DNA from: Gemmatimonadota bacterium
GTDB taxonomy: Bacteria; Latescibacterota; UBA2968
DNA: 64,000 nucleotides
Assembly (NCBI GenBank): GCA_009838845.1
Contig: VXRD01000124.1
Coordinates: forward strand, 79,228 to 143,227
Reading direction: 5' to 3'
The translations under genes were made by a program, and so were the position numbers. The notes beneath the pieces were generated by a model. That model saw only the letters and a list, made by a program, of their open reading frames with translations, made no database searches and was not told the DNA's origin. This document shows positions 44,354 through 52,540 of the stretch, piece by piece (within the stretch, counting starts at the first letter, position 1; the number at the start of each line of letters is the position of its first letter).

Positions 44354-46294
44354 ATGACCTCACGCGATAGATCGGATACTCGCCCATTGCACGAAACACT
44401 GCTCGACGATCTGGAGCAGATGTTGGCTATTTATGACCAATCGGTTCAGCTTATGCTCGAAGCGGTGCGTCACGATGGCTATTTTGACGATCTCGATCCA
44501 GATGCGCTTGTCTGGCCCAAAAGTCAGAGCGGTGCGATGGATATGGAGGCGCTGCTATTTCGCGCACAGCTTGTGGATGCGATTTTTCAAGGTTTGCCCG
44601 AGGTTCGCGATGAGCGTTTGGACGAGGCGTATCGTCCTTTTGCGGAGTTGCTTCCGCAATATCACCTGGGCAGCCGAATTTATTTGCAACTCAGGCGACA
44701 ATTTGTCGAGCGAGGCCGCGGGGATGCGAAAGATTTTTTGAGGTTGTATCAATCCCTGTATTTGAAGGCTCTGGCACAGGCGGAGCTACACGCGCCCGAA
44801 GCCGTGGAAGAGGCATTGGCTCAGGTGCATATTACACAAGTGCCAATGTCGCACGCCCGCGCTGTTGCAGAGGCGCTTGACAATGTGGAGGCGGATGAGG
44901 ATGCGCACTGGGCCGAGGAGTACAGTTGTGAACGAGATGGCGAGCGGATTGAGGGATCTTTGCGCGATTTGCTGCAAGATGTGGCACAGCGCACGCTCAA
45001 TTTGATCGCCGCGGGAGGGTTGCTGTCAACGCGGTATAATTATTTGACGAATTTTGGCTGGTTTGGCGTGTCGGTGTGGAAGGTTATTGTGGATGCGGAG
45101 GTGGCTTTGGCGCAGTTGCGCGACGATGTGGATGCGGATGGGATAGATGATGATGTGCTGGACATCAAGGCGCTGTTGATTGAATTTTTGCACGCGCATC
45201 AGGAAGATCCCACCAGGCTGCGTCCCAGGTTGTATTGGTATGGGCAGGAATATAGTTATTTGACGCGGGATATGATTGATTTGTCGGTTAAGCTAATATG
45301 CGATGTGAACGCGCAAATCGATCGTGTTGGACAAAGTGTTTCGCGTATGGAAATTCCCGCTTTGCTCGCAGATACGGCACGGGGACGATTTTTGGAATAT
45401 CCCAATGTCGGACGTCGGGGGCAATTTTCAAAGTTGCAGCGAGGAATGCGTTTTGCCCGGTGGATGGGGACTTCGCTCAAGATAGGACGTCAAAAAAAGA
45501 AATTGTTGGAAAGAGAGGCCGATCCCATCCGTCGCCGCGAAGCCGGATGGCGCACCTGGCTCGATTGGGGACGTCGCACGCTGGATATTTTTGATATTCG
45601 CGTCAACGTTTATATCGATCCCCATTTTGAAGCCATTGTACGAGATTTGGGAGCCGATGCAGAAGATCGGCGTCTTATCTTTTTGCCAACGCATCAGAGT
45701 TTGTTTGACCATCCCGTTTTGTACAAAGTTTTGCAGTCTCGAGAGTTTATGAATGCGATGGGATGGGAAAGACCCGAACCTTGTGTGATTCTGGCGCGTA
45801 CTGGGCTGGCGCGCTCGGGTATCAAAATTGGGTCGAAACAGATCACGCAGTTTGGGATGACGTCTGAGGTTTTTGATCAGATTCTGGAAAATGTCGATGG
45901 CTATGTGATGCTCGAGCGATCCCGTGCTGCGGGCCATACGACACAGCGCGTGGCACAGGCATTGACAGAGCGTCCGGGCGTTATTTATCCCATGGCGACG
46001 ACCGCTGCTTTTGCGGTTCAGCAATTTCCGCTTCAACACGGAGTGTTTGCACAATTGCCCCAGGATGTGGTGATTGTGCCGATTGCGTACCGCGGGCTTC
46101 ACGCGCTGTGGCCCAAGTGTCCAAAGGGCAATATCAATATTAATCCGGGGCAGGTCAATGTGTGGGTCTCACCGCCCATGTTGGGGGAGACGACTTTACT
46201 GCCCAAAAGACGGTCGCTGCGGATTCAGTCCGAGGCTGCCGCGCTGTTTCAAGCGGTGCATATTGCGACGTTGTTGAATCCGGAAGAGTCGTGA
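44354..46294 (+). CDS. GNPAT/PlsB-type glycerolipid acyltransferase
   Basis: A 646-residue protein. The N-terminal 320 residues are helical with no known motif. The LPLAT acyltransferase domain lies at about 420-620, with the catalytic HX4D motif HQSLFD near residue 447. Downstream blocks include GYVMLERSRAAGHT, GVIYPMATTA and VIVPIAYRG. Such enzymes acylate DHAP (eukaryotic GNPAT) or glycerol-3-phosphate (PlsB). Next to alkyl-DHAP synthase, acylation of DHAP is the best guess. The stop codon overlaps the first unit of an 8-bp tandem repeat. Confidence 0.8.
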   Translation: MTSRDRSDTRPLHETLLDDLEQMLAIYDQSVQLMLEAVRHDGYFDDLDPDALVWPKSQSGAMDMEALLFRAQLVDAIFQGLPEVRDERLDEAYRPFAELLPQYHLGSRIYLQLRRQFVERGRGDAKDFLRLYQSLYLKALAQAELHAPEAVEEALAQVHITQVPMSHARAVAEALDNVEADEDAHWAEEYSCERDGERIEGSLRDLLQDVAQRTLNLIAAGGLLSTRYNYLTNFGWFGVSVWKVIVDAEVALAQLRDDVDADGIDDDVLDIKALLIEFLHAHQEDPTRLRPRLYWYGQEYSYLTRDMIDLSVKLICDVNAQIDRVGQSVSRMEIPALLADTARGRFLEYPNVGRRGQFSKLQRGMRFARWMGTSLKIGRQKKKLLEREADPIRRREAGWRTWLDWGRRTLDIFDIRVNVYIDPHFEAIVRDLGADAEDRRLIFLPTHQSLFDHPVLYKVLQSREFMNAMGWERPEPCVILARTGLARSGIKIGSKQITQFGMTSEVFDQILENVDGYVMLERSRAAGHTTQRVAQALTERPGVIYPMATTAAFAVQQFPLQHGVFAQLPQDVVIVPIAYRGLHALWPKCPKGNININPGQVNVWVSPPMLGETTLLPKRRSLRIQSEAAALFQAVHIATLLNPEES

Positions 46295-46429
46295 ATCAAC
46301 GAATCAACGAATCAACGAATCAACGAATCGGCGAATCAACGAATCAACGAATCAGCGAAGGAGTTAGTAGTGATTTTGGGTGGTGGGGCGGGATTCGTCT
46401 ATTCGTCTATTCGTCTATTCGTCTATTCG
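46293..46429 (+). repeat. Two opposing 8-bp tandem arrays (GAATCAAC and ATTCGTCT)
   Basis: 46293-46356 holds eight copies of GAATCAAC (two with single or double changes: GAATCGGC, GAATCAGC). 46393-46429 holds about 4.6 copies of ATTCGTCT. The second array is largely complementary to the first (6 of 8 bases per unit, ACGAAT with ATTCGT), so the transcript can fold into a long imperfect stem in the 153-bp gap. A 36-base spacer separates the arrays. The first unit overlaps the acyltransferase stop codon, so array length cannot change without care for that gene. Confidence 0.85.
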
Positions 46430-46447
46430 CACTTTGTGAGGTGTGAA

Positions 46448-48280
46448 ATGAATGAACTGATGGTTGTCGCATTTTTACTGGTGCTGGTATTTTTGCTCGT
46501 TCGAGGGCGTCGCGCTTTTGCCAGTAAAGACCGTTTTTCTGAGGGGGCAGAAGGCGAGCGGTTTGCACACAAGTGGGGGTATAAGGATACGCGGTTTGAG
46601 TTTGACGATGACAGGACCGTGCATGTGACGGGAACGCGGTATCCGTTATGTGGCTATCGGATGCCGTATTTTTTGCCTTTTGTCGAAGAGGTGCTCGATG
46701 TGCCGGTCCGTCCCGAAGATATGGGGCAAGAGGTCGAGCACCGCGATTTGCCCGCGCCCGTGGCAAATGATGAATTTTTGAGGGCGGTGCGCGATGCGCT
46801 CAATGAAGATGGGGTTTCTCAGGAGGACATAGAGCGTCTGGTGCATAGTCATGGGCAGTTGAGCGTGGATGAGGTGTATCAAATTTTGTACCATCGACCG
46901 CCCGAACGTCTGGTGGATGTGGTGTTGTTTCCAGAGGAAGAAGCGGATATTCAGGCTATTATCCAGCTTGCAAATGACCACAATGTGGCGCTGGTGCCCT
47001 ATGGTGGCGGGACGAATGTGAGCGGTGCGCTCGCAATTCCGACTTCAGAGTCGCGGATGGTCGCGTCGGTGGATATGCGCCGTATGAATCGCATTGTGCA
47101 GGTGGATGAAGAGAATTTTCAAGCGTGTGTGCAAGCGGGCATTTCGGGTAAGCAATTGGAGATTGCGCTAAATAAATTGGGATACACGTCGGGACACGAT
47201 CCAGATAGTCTGGAGTTTTCAACTCTGGGGGGATGGATTGCGACCAATGCCAGTGGTATGAAGAAGAACCGGTATGGCAATATTGAGGATATTGTGATAG
47301 AGGCCACGCTGGTGACGCCGACGGGGGAGGTGGAGACACACCATGCGACGCCGCGCAATTCGACAGGTGTGCAGCCCAGGTCGTTTTTGTTTGGTAGCGA
47401 GGGCAATTTGGGGATTATTACCCGGGCGACGATAAAGATCCATAAACAGCCCGAAGCACAGGAGTTTGGCTCGCTGGTGTTTCCGTCATTTGAACGGGGT
47501 GTGGCTTACTTAAAGGCACTTCGGCAGACAGGGCAAGTTCCGGCGAGTATTCGGCTGGTGAACAATACGGAATTACAGCTTGGGCAGGCGCTGAAGCCCG
47601 AGGTAAAAGGATTCAAGAAGCTCCAGCAGGATATTCAGCAATTTTTTTTGGTTAAGGTCAAGGGATTTGATCCAGAGCAGTTGGTGGCGTGTACGATTGT
47701 GATGGAGGGCACAAAAGACGAGGTCCGGCAGCAGGCAAAGACGATTTTTCGTTTGGCGAAGAAATACGGTGGTATTTCGGGCGGAGCGCACAGGGGCGAG
47801 CGGGGGTATATGTTGACGTTTGGGATTGCGTATATTCGCGATTTTTTTACTCAGTTTCACATTTTGGGCGAGACATTTGAGACTTCTGTGCCGTGGACTA
47901 ATATTCACGATGTTATTGGTGCGGTGGAAAAGAAGCTATTTGTTTTGTGTGAAGAATACGGCGTGCCAGGTAAGCCCTTTTTGGCCTATCGCGTGACGCA
48001 GACCTATCACACGGGTGTGTGCATTTATTTTACTATGGGTTTTTGCGCGCAGGGGCTTGAGGATTCGGTTGGCGTTTATCACGCGATTGAGCGCCAGTTG
48101 CGGCAGGAGATTTTAGATCATGGCGGGTCTTTGTCGCACCATCACGGCGTGGGCAAGCTCCGCAGTGGCTTTTTGCCGCAGATTCAAAGCGAAAATAGCA
48201 TTGCAGTACTGCGGCAGATGAAAAAGGCGATGGATCCAAATAATATCTTTGCCATTGGCAATGGGGCGTTTGCGGATTGA
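46448..48280 (+). CDS. Alkyldihydroxyacetonephosphate synthase (AGPS-like flavoenzyme)
   Basis: 610 residues from the ATG at 46448 (GAGGTG upstream). Residues 5-20 are a membrane anchor. The FAD-binding PP-loop PYGGGTNVSGAL lies near 184, TSGHDPDSLEFSTLGGW and SGMKKNRYGNIED near 240-270. The catalytic triple histidine SLSHHHGVGKLR lies near 560, with the flanking VTQTYHTGVCIYF of AGPS. The match runs over the whole length, including the N-terminal KWGYKDTRF and the substrate Arg/Tyr region. The enzyme exchanges the acyl chain of 1-acyl-DHAP for a fatty alcohol, making the ether bond. It does not need the peroxisomal PTS2 leader of eukaryotes, which is absent. Confidence 0.95.
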   Translation: MNELMVVAFLLVLVFLLVRGRRAFASKDRFSEGAEGERFAHKWGYKDTRFEFDDDRTVHVTGTRYPLCGYRMPYFLPFVEEVLDVPVRPEDMGQEVEHRDLPAPVANDEFLRAVRDALNEDGVSQEDIERLVHSHGQLSVDEVYQILYHRPPERLVDVVLFPEEEADIQAIIQLANDHNVALVPYGGGTNVSGALAIPTSESRMVASVDMRRMNRIVQVDEENFQACVQAGISGKQLEIALNKLGYTSGHDPDSLEFSTLGGWIATNASGMKKNRYGNIEDIVIEATLVTPTGEVETHHATPRNSTGVQPRSFLFGSEGNLGIITRATIKIHKQPEAQEFGSLVFPSFERGVAYLKALRQTGQVPASIRLVNNTELQLGQALKPEVKGFKKLQQDIQQFFLVKVKGFDPEQLVACTIVMEGTKDEVRQQAKTIFRLAKKYGGISGGAHRGERGYMLTFGIAYIRDFFTQFHILGETFETSVPWTNIHDVIGAVEKKLFVLCEEYGVPGKPFLAYRVTQTYHTGVCIYFTMGFCAQGLEDSVGVYHAIERQLRQEILDHGGSLSHHHGVGKLRSGFLPQIQSENSIAVLRQMKKAMDPNNIFAIGNGAFAD

Positions 48281-48314
48281 AAATGGAAAGGACCAACTGA
48301 TTTTGAATGGCGCG

Positions 48315-49127
48315 ATGTTTTGCAATAAGGTAGCGATTATTACAGGCGCGTCTTCGGGACTTGGGGCGACGTTGGCTCTGGAACTTGCGAAGCAGGGCGC
48401 ACATCTGGCATTGTTTGCTCGGCGAGAGGGAAAGCTGAGCGAGACGGCTGAGCAGTGTCGGGATTTGGGCGCACAGGTGGTGACGGTGGTGGGGGATGTG
48501 ACACAGGTCGAAGATTGTGAGCAGTTGGTTGAGGCGACGATTGCAGAATTTGGCTGCATAGATTATTTGATTGCCAATGCCGGGATCAGTATGTGGGCGC
48601 GGTTTGATGAGGTGGAAGATTTGGAAGTGTTTCGCAAGTTGATGGAGACCAATTATCTCGGTTTGGTTTATTGCATTCATGCGGCATTGCCACATTTGAA
48701 AGTTTCGAAGGGTATGATCGTGGCCATTGCATCTTTGCAGGGCAAATTTGGTGTGCCTCTGCATACGGGATATGGCGCGTCAAAGCACGCGGTGCTGGGT
48801 TTTTTAAATGCTCTGCGTCTGGAAGTTGAAGATGTGCATGTGTTGACGGTTTTGCCGCATTGGCTTCAGGGAACGAATTTGAGACGGCACGCTTTTGGGA
48901 AGGATGGTGAAGCACTGGGCGATTCCTCACAGCGGCACAATAAAGAGGCGCTTTCTCTTAGATCTTGTTGTAGGGCAATTTTGAAAGCTATGCGAAAACA
49001 GAAGCGCGAATTGGTGCTTCCCTGGCACCACCGCGCATTGCCCTTTCTTCAAGTGATTCATCCCAAAATTGTCGAGTGGCTGGTGAAGAGGAAGATGAAG
49101 GATCAGGGTTTGGGAGATATGGCGTGA
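48315..49127 (+). CDS. SDR oxidoreductase, acyl/alkyl-DHAP-reductase-like
   Basis: 270 residues from the ATG at 48315; a TTG at 48303, 10 bases after GGAAAGGA, is also possible. TGASSGLGATLALELAKQGA (near 10), NAGIS, and YGASKHAVLGFL (Tyr and Lys near 150) are classical SDR motifs. The closest known match by layout is DHRS7B (PexRAP), which reduces alkyl-DHAP to 1-alkyl-glycerol-3-phosphate. Function is assigned from position directly after the alkyl-DHAP synthase. It ends in a basic tail RKMKDQGLGDMA and overlaps the GH3 gene by 4 bases (GTGA). Confidence 0.82.
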   Translation: MFCNKVAIITGASSGLGATLALELAKQGAHLALFARREGKLSETAEQCRDLGAQVVTVVGDVTQVEDCEQLVEATIAEFGCIDYLIANAGISMWARFDEVEDLEVFRKLMETNYLGLVYCIHAALPHLKVSKGMIVAIASLQGKFGVPLHTGYGASKHAVLGFLNALRLEVEDVHVLTVLPHWLQGTNLRRHAFGKDGEALGDSSQRHNKEALSLRSCCRAILKAMRKQKRELVLPWHHRALPFLQVIHPKIVEWLVKRKMKDQGLGDMA

Positions 49128-50179
49128 CGCCTGGTGATCCTGGAACTTCCATAGAAGAAGCCGTGGGACAGATGCTGATGATCGGTTTTCGCGGCGATGT
49201 TCTATATGGGGATATTGCTGCGCTTCTGCGGGATATTCAACCCGGTGGGGTTGTGCTTTTTGATTATGATTTGCCGAGTAAAGGTGAGTTGGTGCGGAAT
49301 ATTACGTCTCCGCACCAACTTCGCGCTTTGACCTCAGCCCTTCAGGATATAGCACCCTATTTTATTGCGGTTGATGCAGAGGGTGGGTATGTCAATCGGC
49401 TGAAAGAGGAGTATGGTTTTACTGTTTCTGTGCCCTCTGCTCAAAAACTCGGCAGACAGTCTCTGGGTAAGACGAAAAAGGTAGCAGATGCTCTTGCGCG
49501 CGAATTGAAAGATATGGGGATTAACTGGAATTTTGCTCCGGTTGTCGATGTGAATATAGATACCAAAAGCCCGGCTATTGGCGCGATAGAACGGTCTTTT
49601 AGCGATGTTCCGAGGACTGTGGTGGCGCATGCCAATGCGTTTAGTAAGGCGCATCAAGAACGGCGGGTGATACCGACGCTAAAACACTTTCCCGGACACG
49701 GAAGTGCGGCAGGGGATACGCATCTCGGTGTTACAGATGTTACGGAGACATACCGACGTGAGAAGGAGCTTTTGCCGTATCAAAAATTCATCCAGAAAGG
49801 CTATGCAGATCCGATTCTTACCGCGCATATTGTAAATCGGAAGCTCGACAAGAGCGGGAGACCGGCAACTTTGTCGCACGATATTATGACGAGGCTCCTC
49901 AGATATGAGATGGGTTTTGATGGAGTCGTTATTTCTGACGATATGCAGATGGGGGCGATTGTCGAGGCGTATGGGTTGACGGAAGCGGTTGTTGAGGCTG
50001 TAAAAGCAGGTGTTGATATGATTTTGCTCGCCAACCAGATTGGGGAATACAATATTGAACAAGTTTACGATGTAAAAAATGCCATTGTACAGGCGGTAGC
50101 AGATGGCGTTGTTGAAGAAGATCGCATTTGCGAATCTTTTAATCGGATTCAAAAATTGAAACAGAGGTTCAGAATTTAA
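49124..50179 (+). CDS. GH3 glycoside hydrolase, NagZ-like beta-N-acetylhexosaminidase
   Basis: 351 residues from a GTG at 49124 that overlaps the TGA of the SDR gene; GGGAGA lies 7 bases upstream. The GH3 motif KHFPGHGSAAGDTHLGVTD near residue 186 holds the general acid/base His and substrate contacts. The nucleophile Asp is in GVVISDDMQMG near 268. NagZ-like enzymes remove N-acetylglucosamine from muropeptides. No signal peptide is present, so it is cytoplasmic. Its link to ether-lipid genes is positional only. Confidence 0.88.
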   Translation: MTPGDPGTSIEEAVGQMLMIGFRGDVLYGDIAALLRDIQPGGVVLFDYDLPSKGELVRNITSPHQLRALTSALQDIAPYFIAVDAEGGYVNRLKEEYGFTVSVPSAQKLGRQSLGKTKKVADALARELKDMGINWNFAPVVDVNIDTKSPAIGAIERSFSDVPRTVVAHANAFSKAHQERRVIPTLKHFPGHGSAAGDTHLGVTDVTETYRREKELLPYQKFIQKGYADPILTAHIVNRKLDKSGRPATLSHDIMTRLLRYEMGFDGVVISDDMQMGAIVEAYGLTEAVVEAVKAGVDMILLANQIGEYNIEQVYDVKNAIVQAVADGVVEEDRICESFNRIQKLKQRFRI

Positions 50180-50253
50180 GGGAGAGGATGTGACGTCTTC
50201 TGACCTGCATCCAAACCCAGAAGTGCGATCTGAGGCGGATGCCCGGTTGGCAA

Positions 50254-50325
50254 TTACCATCCAAGTTACCATCTAAGTTACCATCCAAGCTACCCCTTAA
50301 GTCACCCCCTAAGTTACCCCCTAAG
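50254..50325 (+). repeat. 12-bp tandem repeat (six units)
   Basis: Six 12-base units from TTACCATCCAAG to TTACCCCCTAAG occupy 50254-50325 without gaps. Units 1-3 share TTACCATCYAAG; units 4-6 share the C-rich form (CTACCCCTTAAG, TCACCCCCTAAG, TTACCCCCTAAG). The whole 222-bp gap between the GH3 and DagK genes is otherwise non-coding. The unit length is a multiple of three and one frame is open across all units. Confidence 0.9.
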
Positions 50326-50402
50326 CTCAATAGAATCGTTCCCGCCTGCTTCGGATTCGACTCTACTCATCTCATTGCGAGGTGAGTTTTCTTTTTCAGC
50401 TT

Positions 50403-51278
50403 ATGTTAAATCACTGGACAATTATTGCAAATCCCGTTTCGGGACGTGGTCGTGCAAGGCGCATAGGTGAGCGGGTTGCGGATTTGTTGCGCGAGCGCGG
50501 TGTAAATGCCCATTTGATGATGTCGGGAGCACCGGGCGATTGCGAGCGGTTAGCGCGGGAAGCGTTGGCGCGTGGGGCAAGACAGGTTGCTGCGTGTGGG
50601 GGGGATGGGACAGTGCATGAGGTGGTCAATGGGCTTGCAAATTCAGACGCGGTTTTGGGGGTTGTGCCCTGTGGCCGGGGGAATGATTTGGTACGGGCGT
50701 TGGGACTGTCCAGTGATGTGAAGGATGTGGTCAATACGCTGGTGCATGGAGAGGATCGCGCGATTGATCTGGGGAAAACTGGCGGCCGGTTTTTTACGAC
50801 TGTTGCGAGTTTAGGTTTCGATACGGCGGTGGCGCAAAGGGCGCGATCTCGACCTTCGAGATTGGGTGGGACAGCGTCCTATTGTCTGGCGGTTTTGCAA
50901 ACGCTATTTGGATATCGGTCTCCTCTTGTGCGTTTGCGGGGAGATTTTGGCGTTTTTGAAGGGCGTGTTTTGCTGGCGGCAACGGCGAACGCGCCTTTTT
51001 ATGGGAGTGGGATTAAAATTGCACCTGATGCCATTTTTGACGATGGGGTGCTGGATTTGTGCATTGTGGCAGATGTTTCGCGCTGGACGGTTCTGCGGAT
51101 GTTTTTGCGCGCGTATTCCGGCGCTCATGTTGGTCATTCTGCTGTGCGCGTTGTGCAGACGAGAACTTTGCAGATTGAGTCCGATGATTCCCTGTGGATT
51201 TTTGCCGATGGGGAACCGATGTGTGAGGTTCCCGCAATGATAGAGGTTGTTTCGGGTGCGTTGAGGGTGAAGGTATAG
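50403..51278 (+). CDS. Diacylglycerol/lipid kinase (DagK/YegS family)
   Basis: About 291 residues from the ATG at 50403; a GTG at 50382, seven codons upstream, is an alternative start. The catalytic loop GGDGTVHEVVNG near residue 66 binds nucleotide, followed by GVVPCGRGNDLVRALG. The C-terminal beta domain ends with DSLWIFADGEPMC. It phosphorylates diradylglycerols. It is probably the last gene of the lipid operon, where alkyl-acylglycerol is a candidate substrate (inference). Confidence 0.9.
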   Translation: MLNHWTIIANPVSGRGRARRIGERVADLLRERGVNAHLMMSGAPGDCERLAREALARGARQVAACGGDGTVHEVVNGLANSDAVLGVVPCGRGNDLVRALGLSSDVKDVVNTLVHGEDRAIDLGKTGGRFFTTVASLGFDTAVAQRARSRPSRLGGTASYCLAVLQTLFGYRSPLVRLRGDFGVFEGRVLLAATANAPFYGSGIKIAPDAIFDDGVLDLCIVADVSRWTVLRMFLRAYSGAHVGHSAVRVVQTRTLQIESDDSLWIFADGEPMCEVPAMIEVVSGALRVKV

Positions 51279-51294
51279 GGAATTTTGGTTTTAA

Positions 51295-51333
51295 GTGTTC
51301 ATTTTCGGACACTAGTGTATCATTTCCGGACAC
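51295..51333 (+). promoter_or_regulatory. Two upstream activator-like sites
   Basis: Two similar sites, GTGTTCATTTTCGGACAC (51295-51312) and GTGTATCATTTCCGGACAC (51315-51333), share outer GTGT and ACAC plus an internal TTTYCGGACAC block. The centre is about 85 bases upstream of the sigma54 -24 element, the normal distance for enhancer-binding proteins. No regulator gene is adjacent. Confidence 0.65.
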
Positions 51334-51396
51334 CTGTGGCGTTGTTAAATTTGGTTGATTTTTTATAACATATTGAAAAATAGTGAGATAAAAATT

Positions 51397-51413
51397 TTGG
51401 CACGGATATTGCA
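51397..51413 (+). promoter_or_regulatory. Sigma54 (RpoN) promoter
   Basis: TTGGCACGGATATTGCA at 51397-51413 agrees with the consensus TTGGCACG-N4-TTGCA in the -24 (TGGCAC) and -12 (TTGC) blocks, including the 4-base spacer. Transcription should start near 51424, with TATAGGAGGTGCGAG as ribosome-binding site before the ATG at 51473. Confidence 0.8.
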
Positions 51414-51472
51414 TTAGATGGAAGTTACAATCTAATCGGTTTTTCAGAAGTGGATTATATAGGAGGTGCGAG

Positions 51473-52147
51473 ATGATTCAAATGTCGGGTGTTCAAAAGT
51501 GGTATTCGTCGCGTTTTATCCGGACGGTTGTGTTGCAGGGGATTGATCTGGAGGTTGCGTCCGGGGAGTTTGTATCTATTATGGGACCTTCTGGTTCGGG
51601 CAAATCCACGTTGTTGCATATTATGGGTATGCTGGATTCGTCGAATAGAGGGGAATATTTGTTTGATGGCGAAGCCGTGCATAAGATGCGCGAGCGCGAG
51701 CGGTCAGATTGCCACAAGAACAATATCGGTTTTGTGTTTCAGAGTTATCATTTGATTGATGAGTTGACTGTGTACGGCAATATCGAGACGCCTTTGTTGT
51801 ACAAGAAGGTGAAGGGGGATGAACGCGAGGAGATGGTGAATGCGATGCTGGATGAGTTTGATCTGGTGGAAAAGAAGGATTTGTTTCCCCATCAATTGTC
51901 CGGCGGCGAACAACAGCGCGTGGGTGTTGCGCGAGCCGTGGTGATTAAACCACGCGTGATTCTGGCAGATGAACCCACGGGAAACTTAAATTCGACACAG
52001 GGCGAGCATGTGATGAATTTGTTCACTAAATTGCACGGGGAGGGAACAACTATTGTGCAGGTGACGCATTCGGAAAAGTGGGCAAGCTATAGCAAACGCA
52101 TTGTGCATTTGCTCGATGGGGAAGTGGTGAGGGATGAGGGGGTTTGA
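51473..52147 (+). CDS. LolD/MacB-type ABC ATPase without permease
   Basis: A 224-residue ATPase with Walker A GPSGSGKSTLLHIMGML, signature LSGGEQQRVGVARA, Walker B VILADEPTGNLNS and switch His VTHS. The MacB/LolD-typical LDxxSxGE and GLV-like helix are replaced by SSNRGEYLF. No FtsX-like permease, lipoprotein or membrane-fusion gene is adjacent. The gene is driven by a sigma54 promoter. It may serve a permease encoded elsewhere. Confidence 0.9.
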   Translation: MIQMSGVQKWYSSRFIRTVVLQGIDLEVASGEFVSIMGPSGSGKSTLLHIMGMLDSSNRGEYLFDGEAVHKMRERERSDCHKNNIGFVFQSYHLIDELTVYGNIETPLLYKKVKGDEREEMVNAMLDEFDLVEKKDLFPHQLSGGEQQRVGVARAVVIKPRVILADEPTGNLNSTQGEHVMNLFTKLHGEGTTIVQVTHSEKWASYSKRIVHLLDGEVVRDEGV

Positions 52148-52174
52148 ACAGGTAAATGTTTTGATCAGATGCGG

Positions 52175-52540
52175 TTAAGGGATTGGTAGTTGGCGCTTGC
52201 GGATTTGTCCTTCTGTAACACTGATAACAGTACCTTGCCTTAAATCATTTTGATGCTGTTTGAGAATCGTTAGAAGATATAGATTCACATTTTGTGGTGT
52301 CATATTTCTAAGACGAAAGATGATTACGCTGGGAAGGATAACCTGAGTGGCCGCAAGAATATCGGCAAAGTCTAAATCGTGTGTCAGGATGATGCGAGAT
52401 TCATAACGCGCTTTTTCAAAAATTTCAATATCTGATAGTTGCTCAAGGTGTTGCTCAAGGAGGTGAATCGCGTCATATCCCTGTGTTTGAAGAAAAGATA
52501 CGGTATGAGGGGATATACCCATGTCGGCAAGAAATTTCAT
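52175..52540 (-). CDS. DUF5615 PIN-like toxin
   Basis: A 121-residue protein with the DUF5615 signature: MKFLADMGISPHTV at the N-terminus (catalytic Asp6), DIEIFEKA region (acidic) and LTHDLDFADILA (Asp pair near residue 75). This is a PIN-type RNase toxin usually paired with DUF433. The start overlaps the stop of the DUF433 gene (ATGA-type, 4 bases), typical of antitoxin-toxin pairs. Confidence 0.88.
   Translation of the reverse strand: MKFLADMGISPHTVSFLQTQGYDAIHLLEQHLEQLSDIEIFEKARYESRIILTHDLDFADILAATQVILPSVIIFRLRNMTPQNVNLYLLTILKQHQNDLRQGTVISVTEGQIRKRQLPIP

Noticed and set aside
46293..46429. The short tandem arrays as a CRISPR array
   Set aside because: Units are 8 bases without spacers, and no cas genes are present.
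50190..50276. 28-codon ORF starting GTG after GGGAGAGG, running into the 12-bp repeats
   Set aside because: Its end is set by the repeat itself, the ribosome-binding site is only 2 bases from the start, and there is no sign of conservation.
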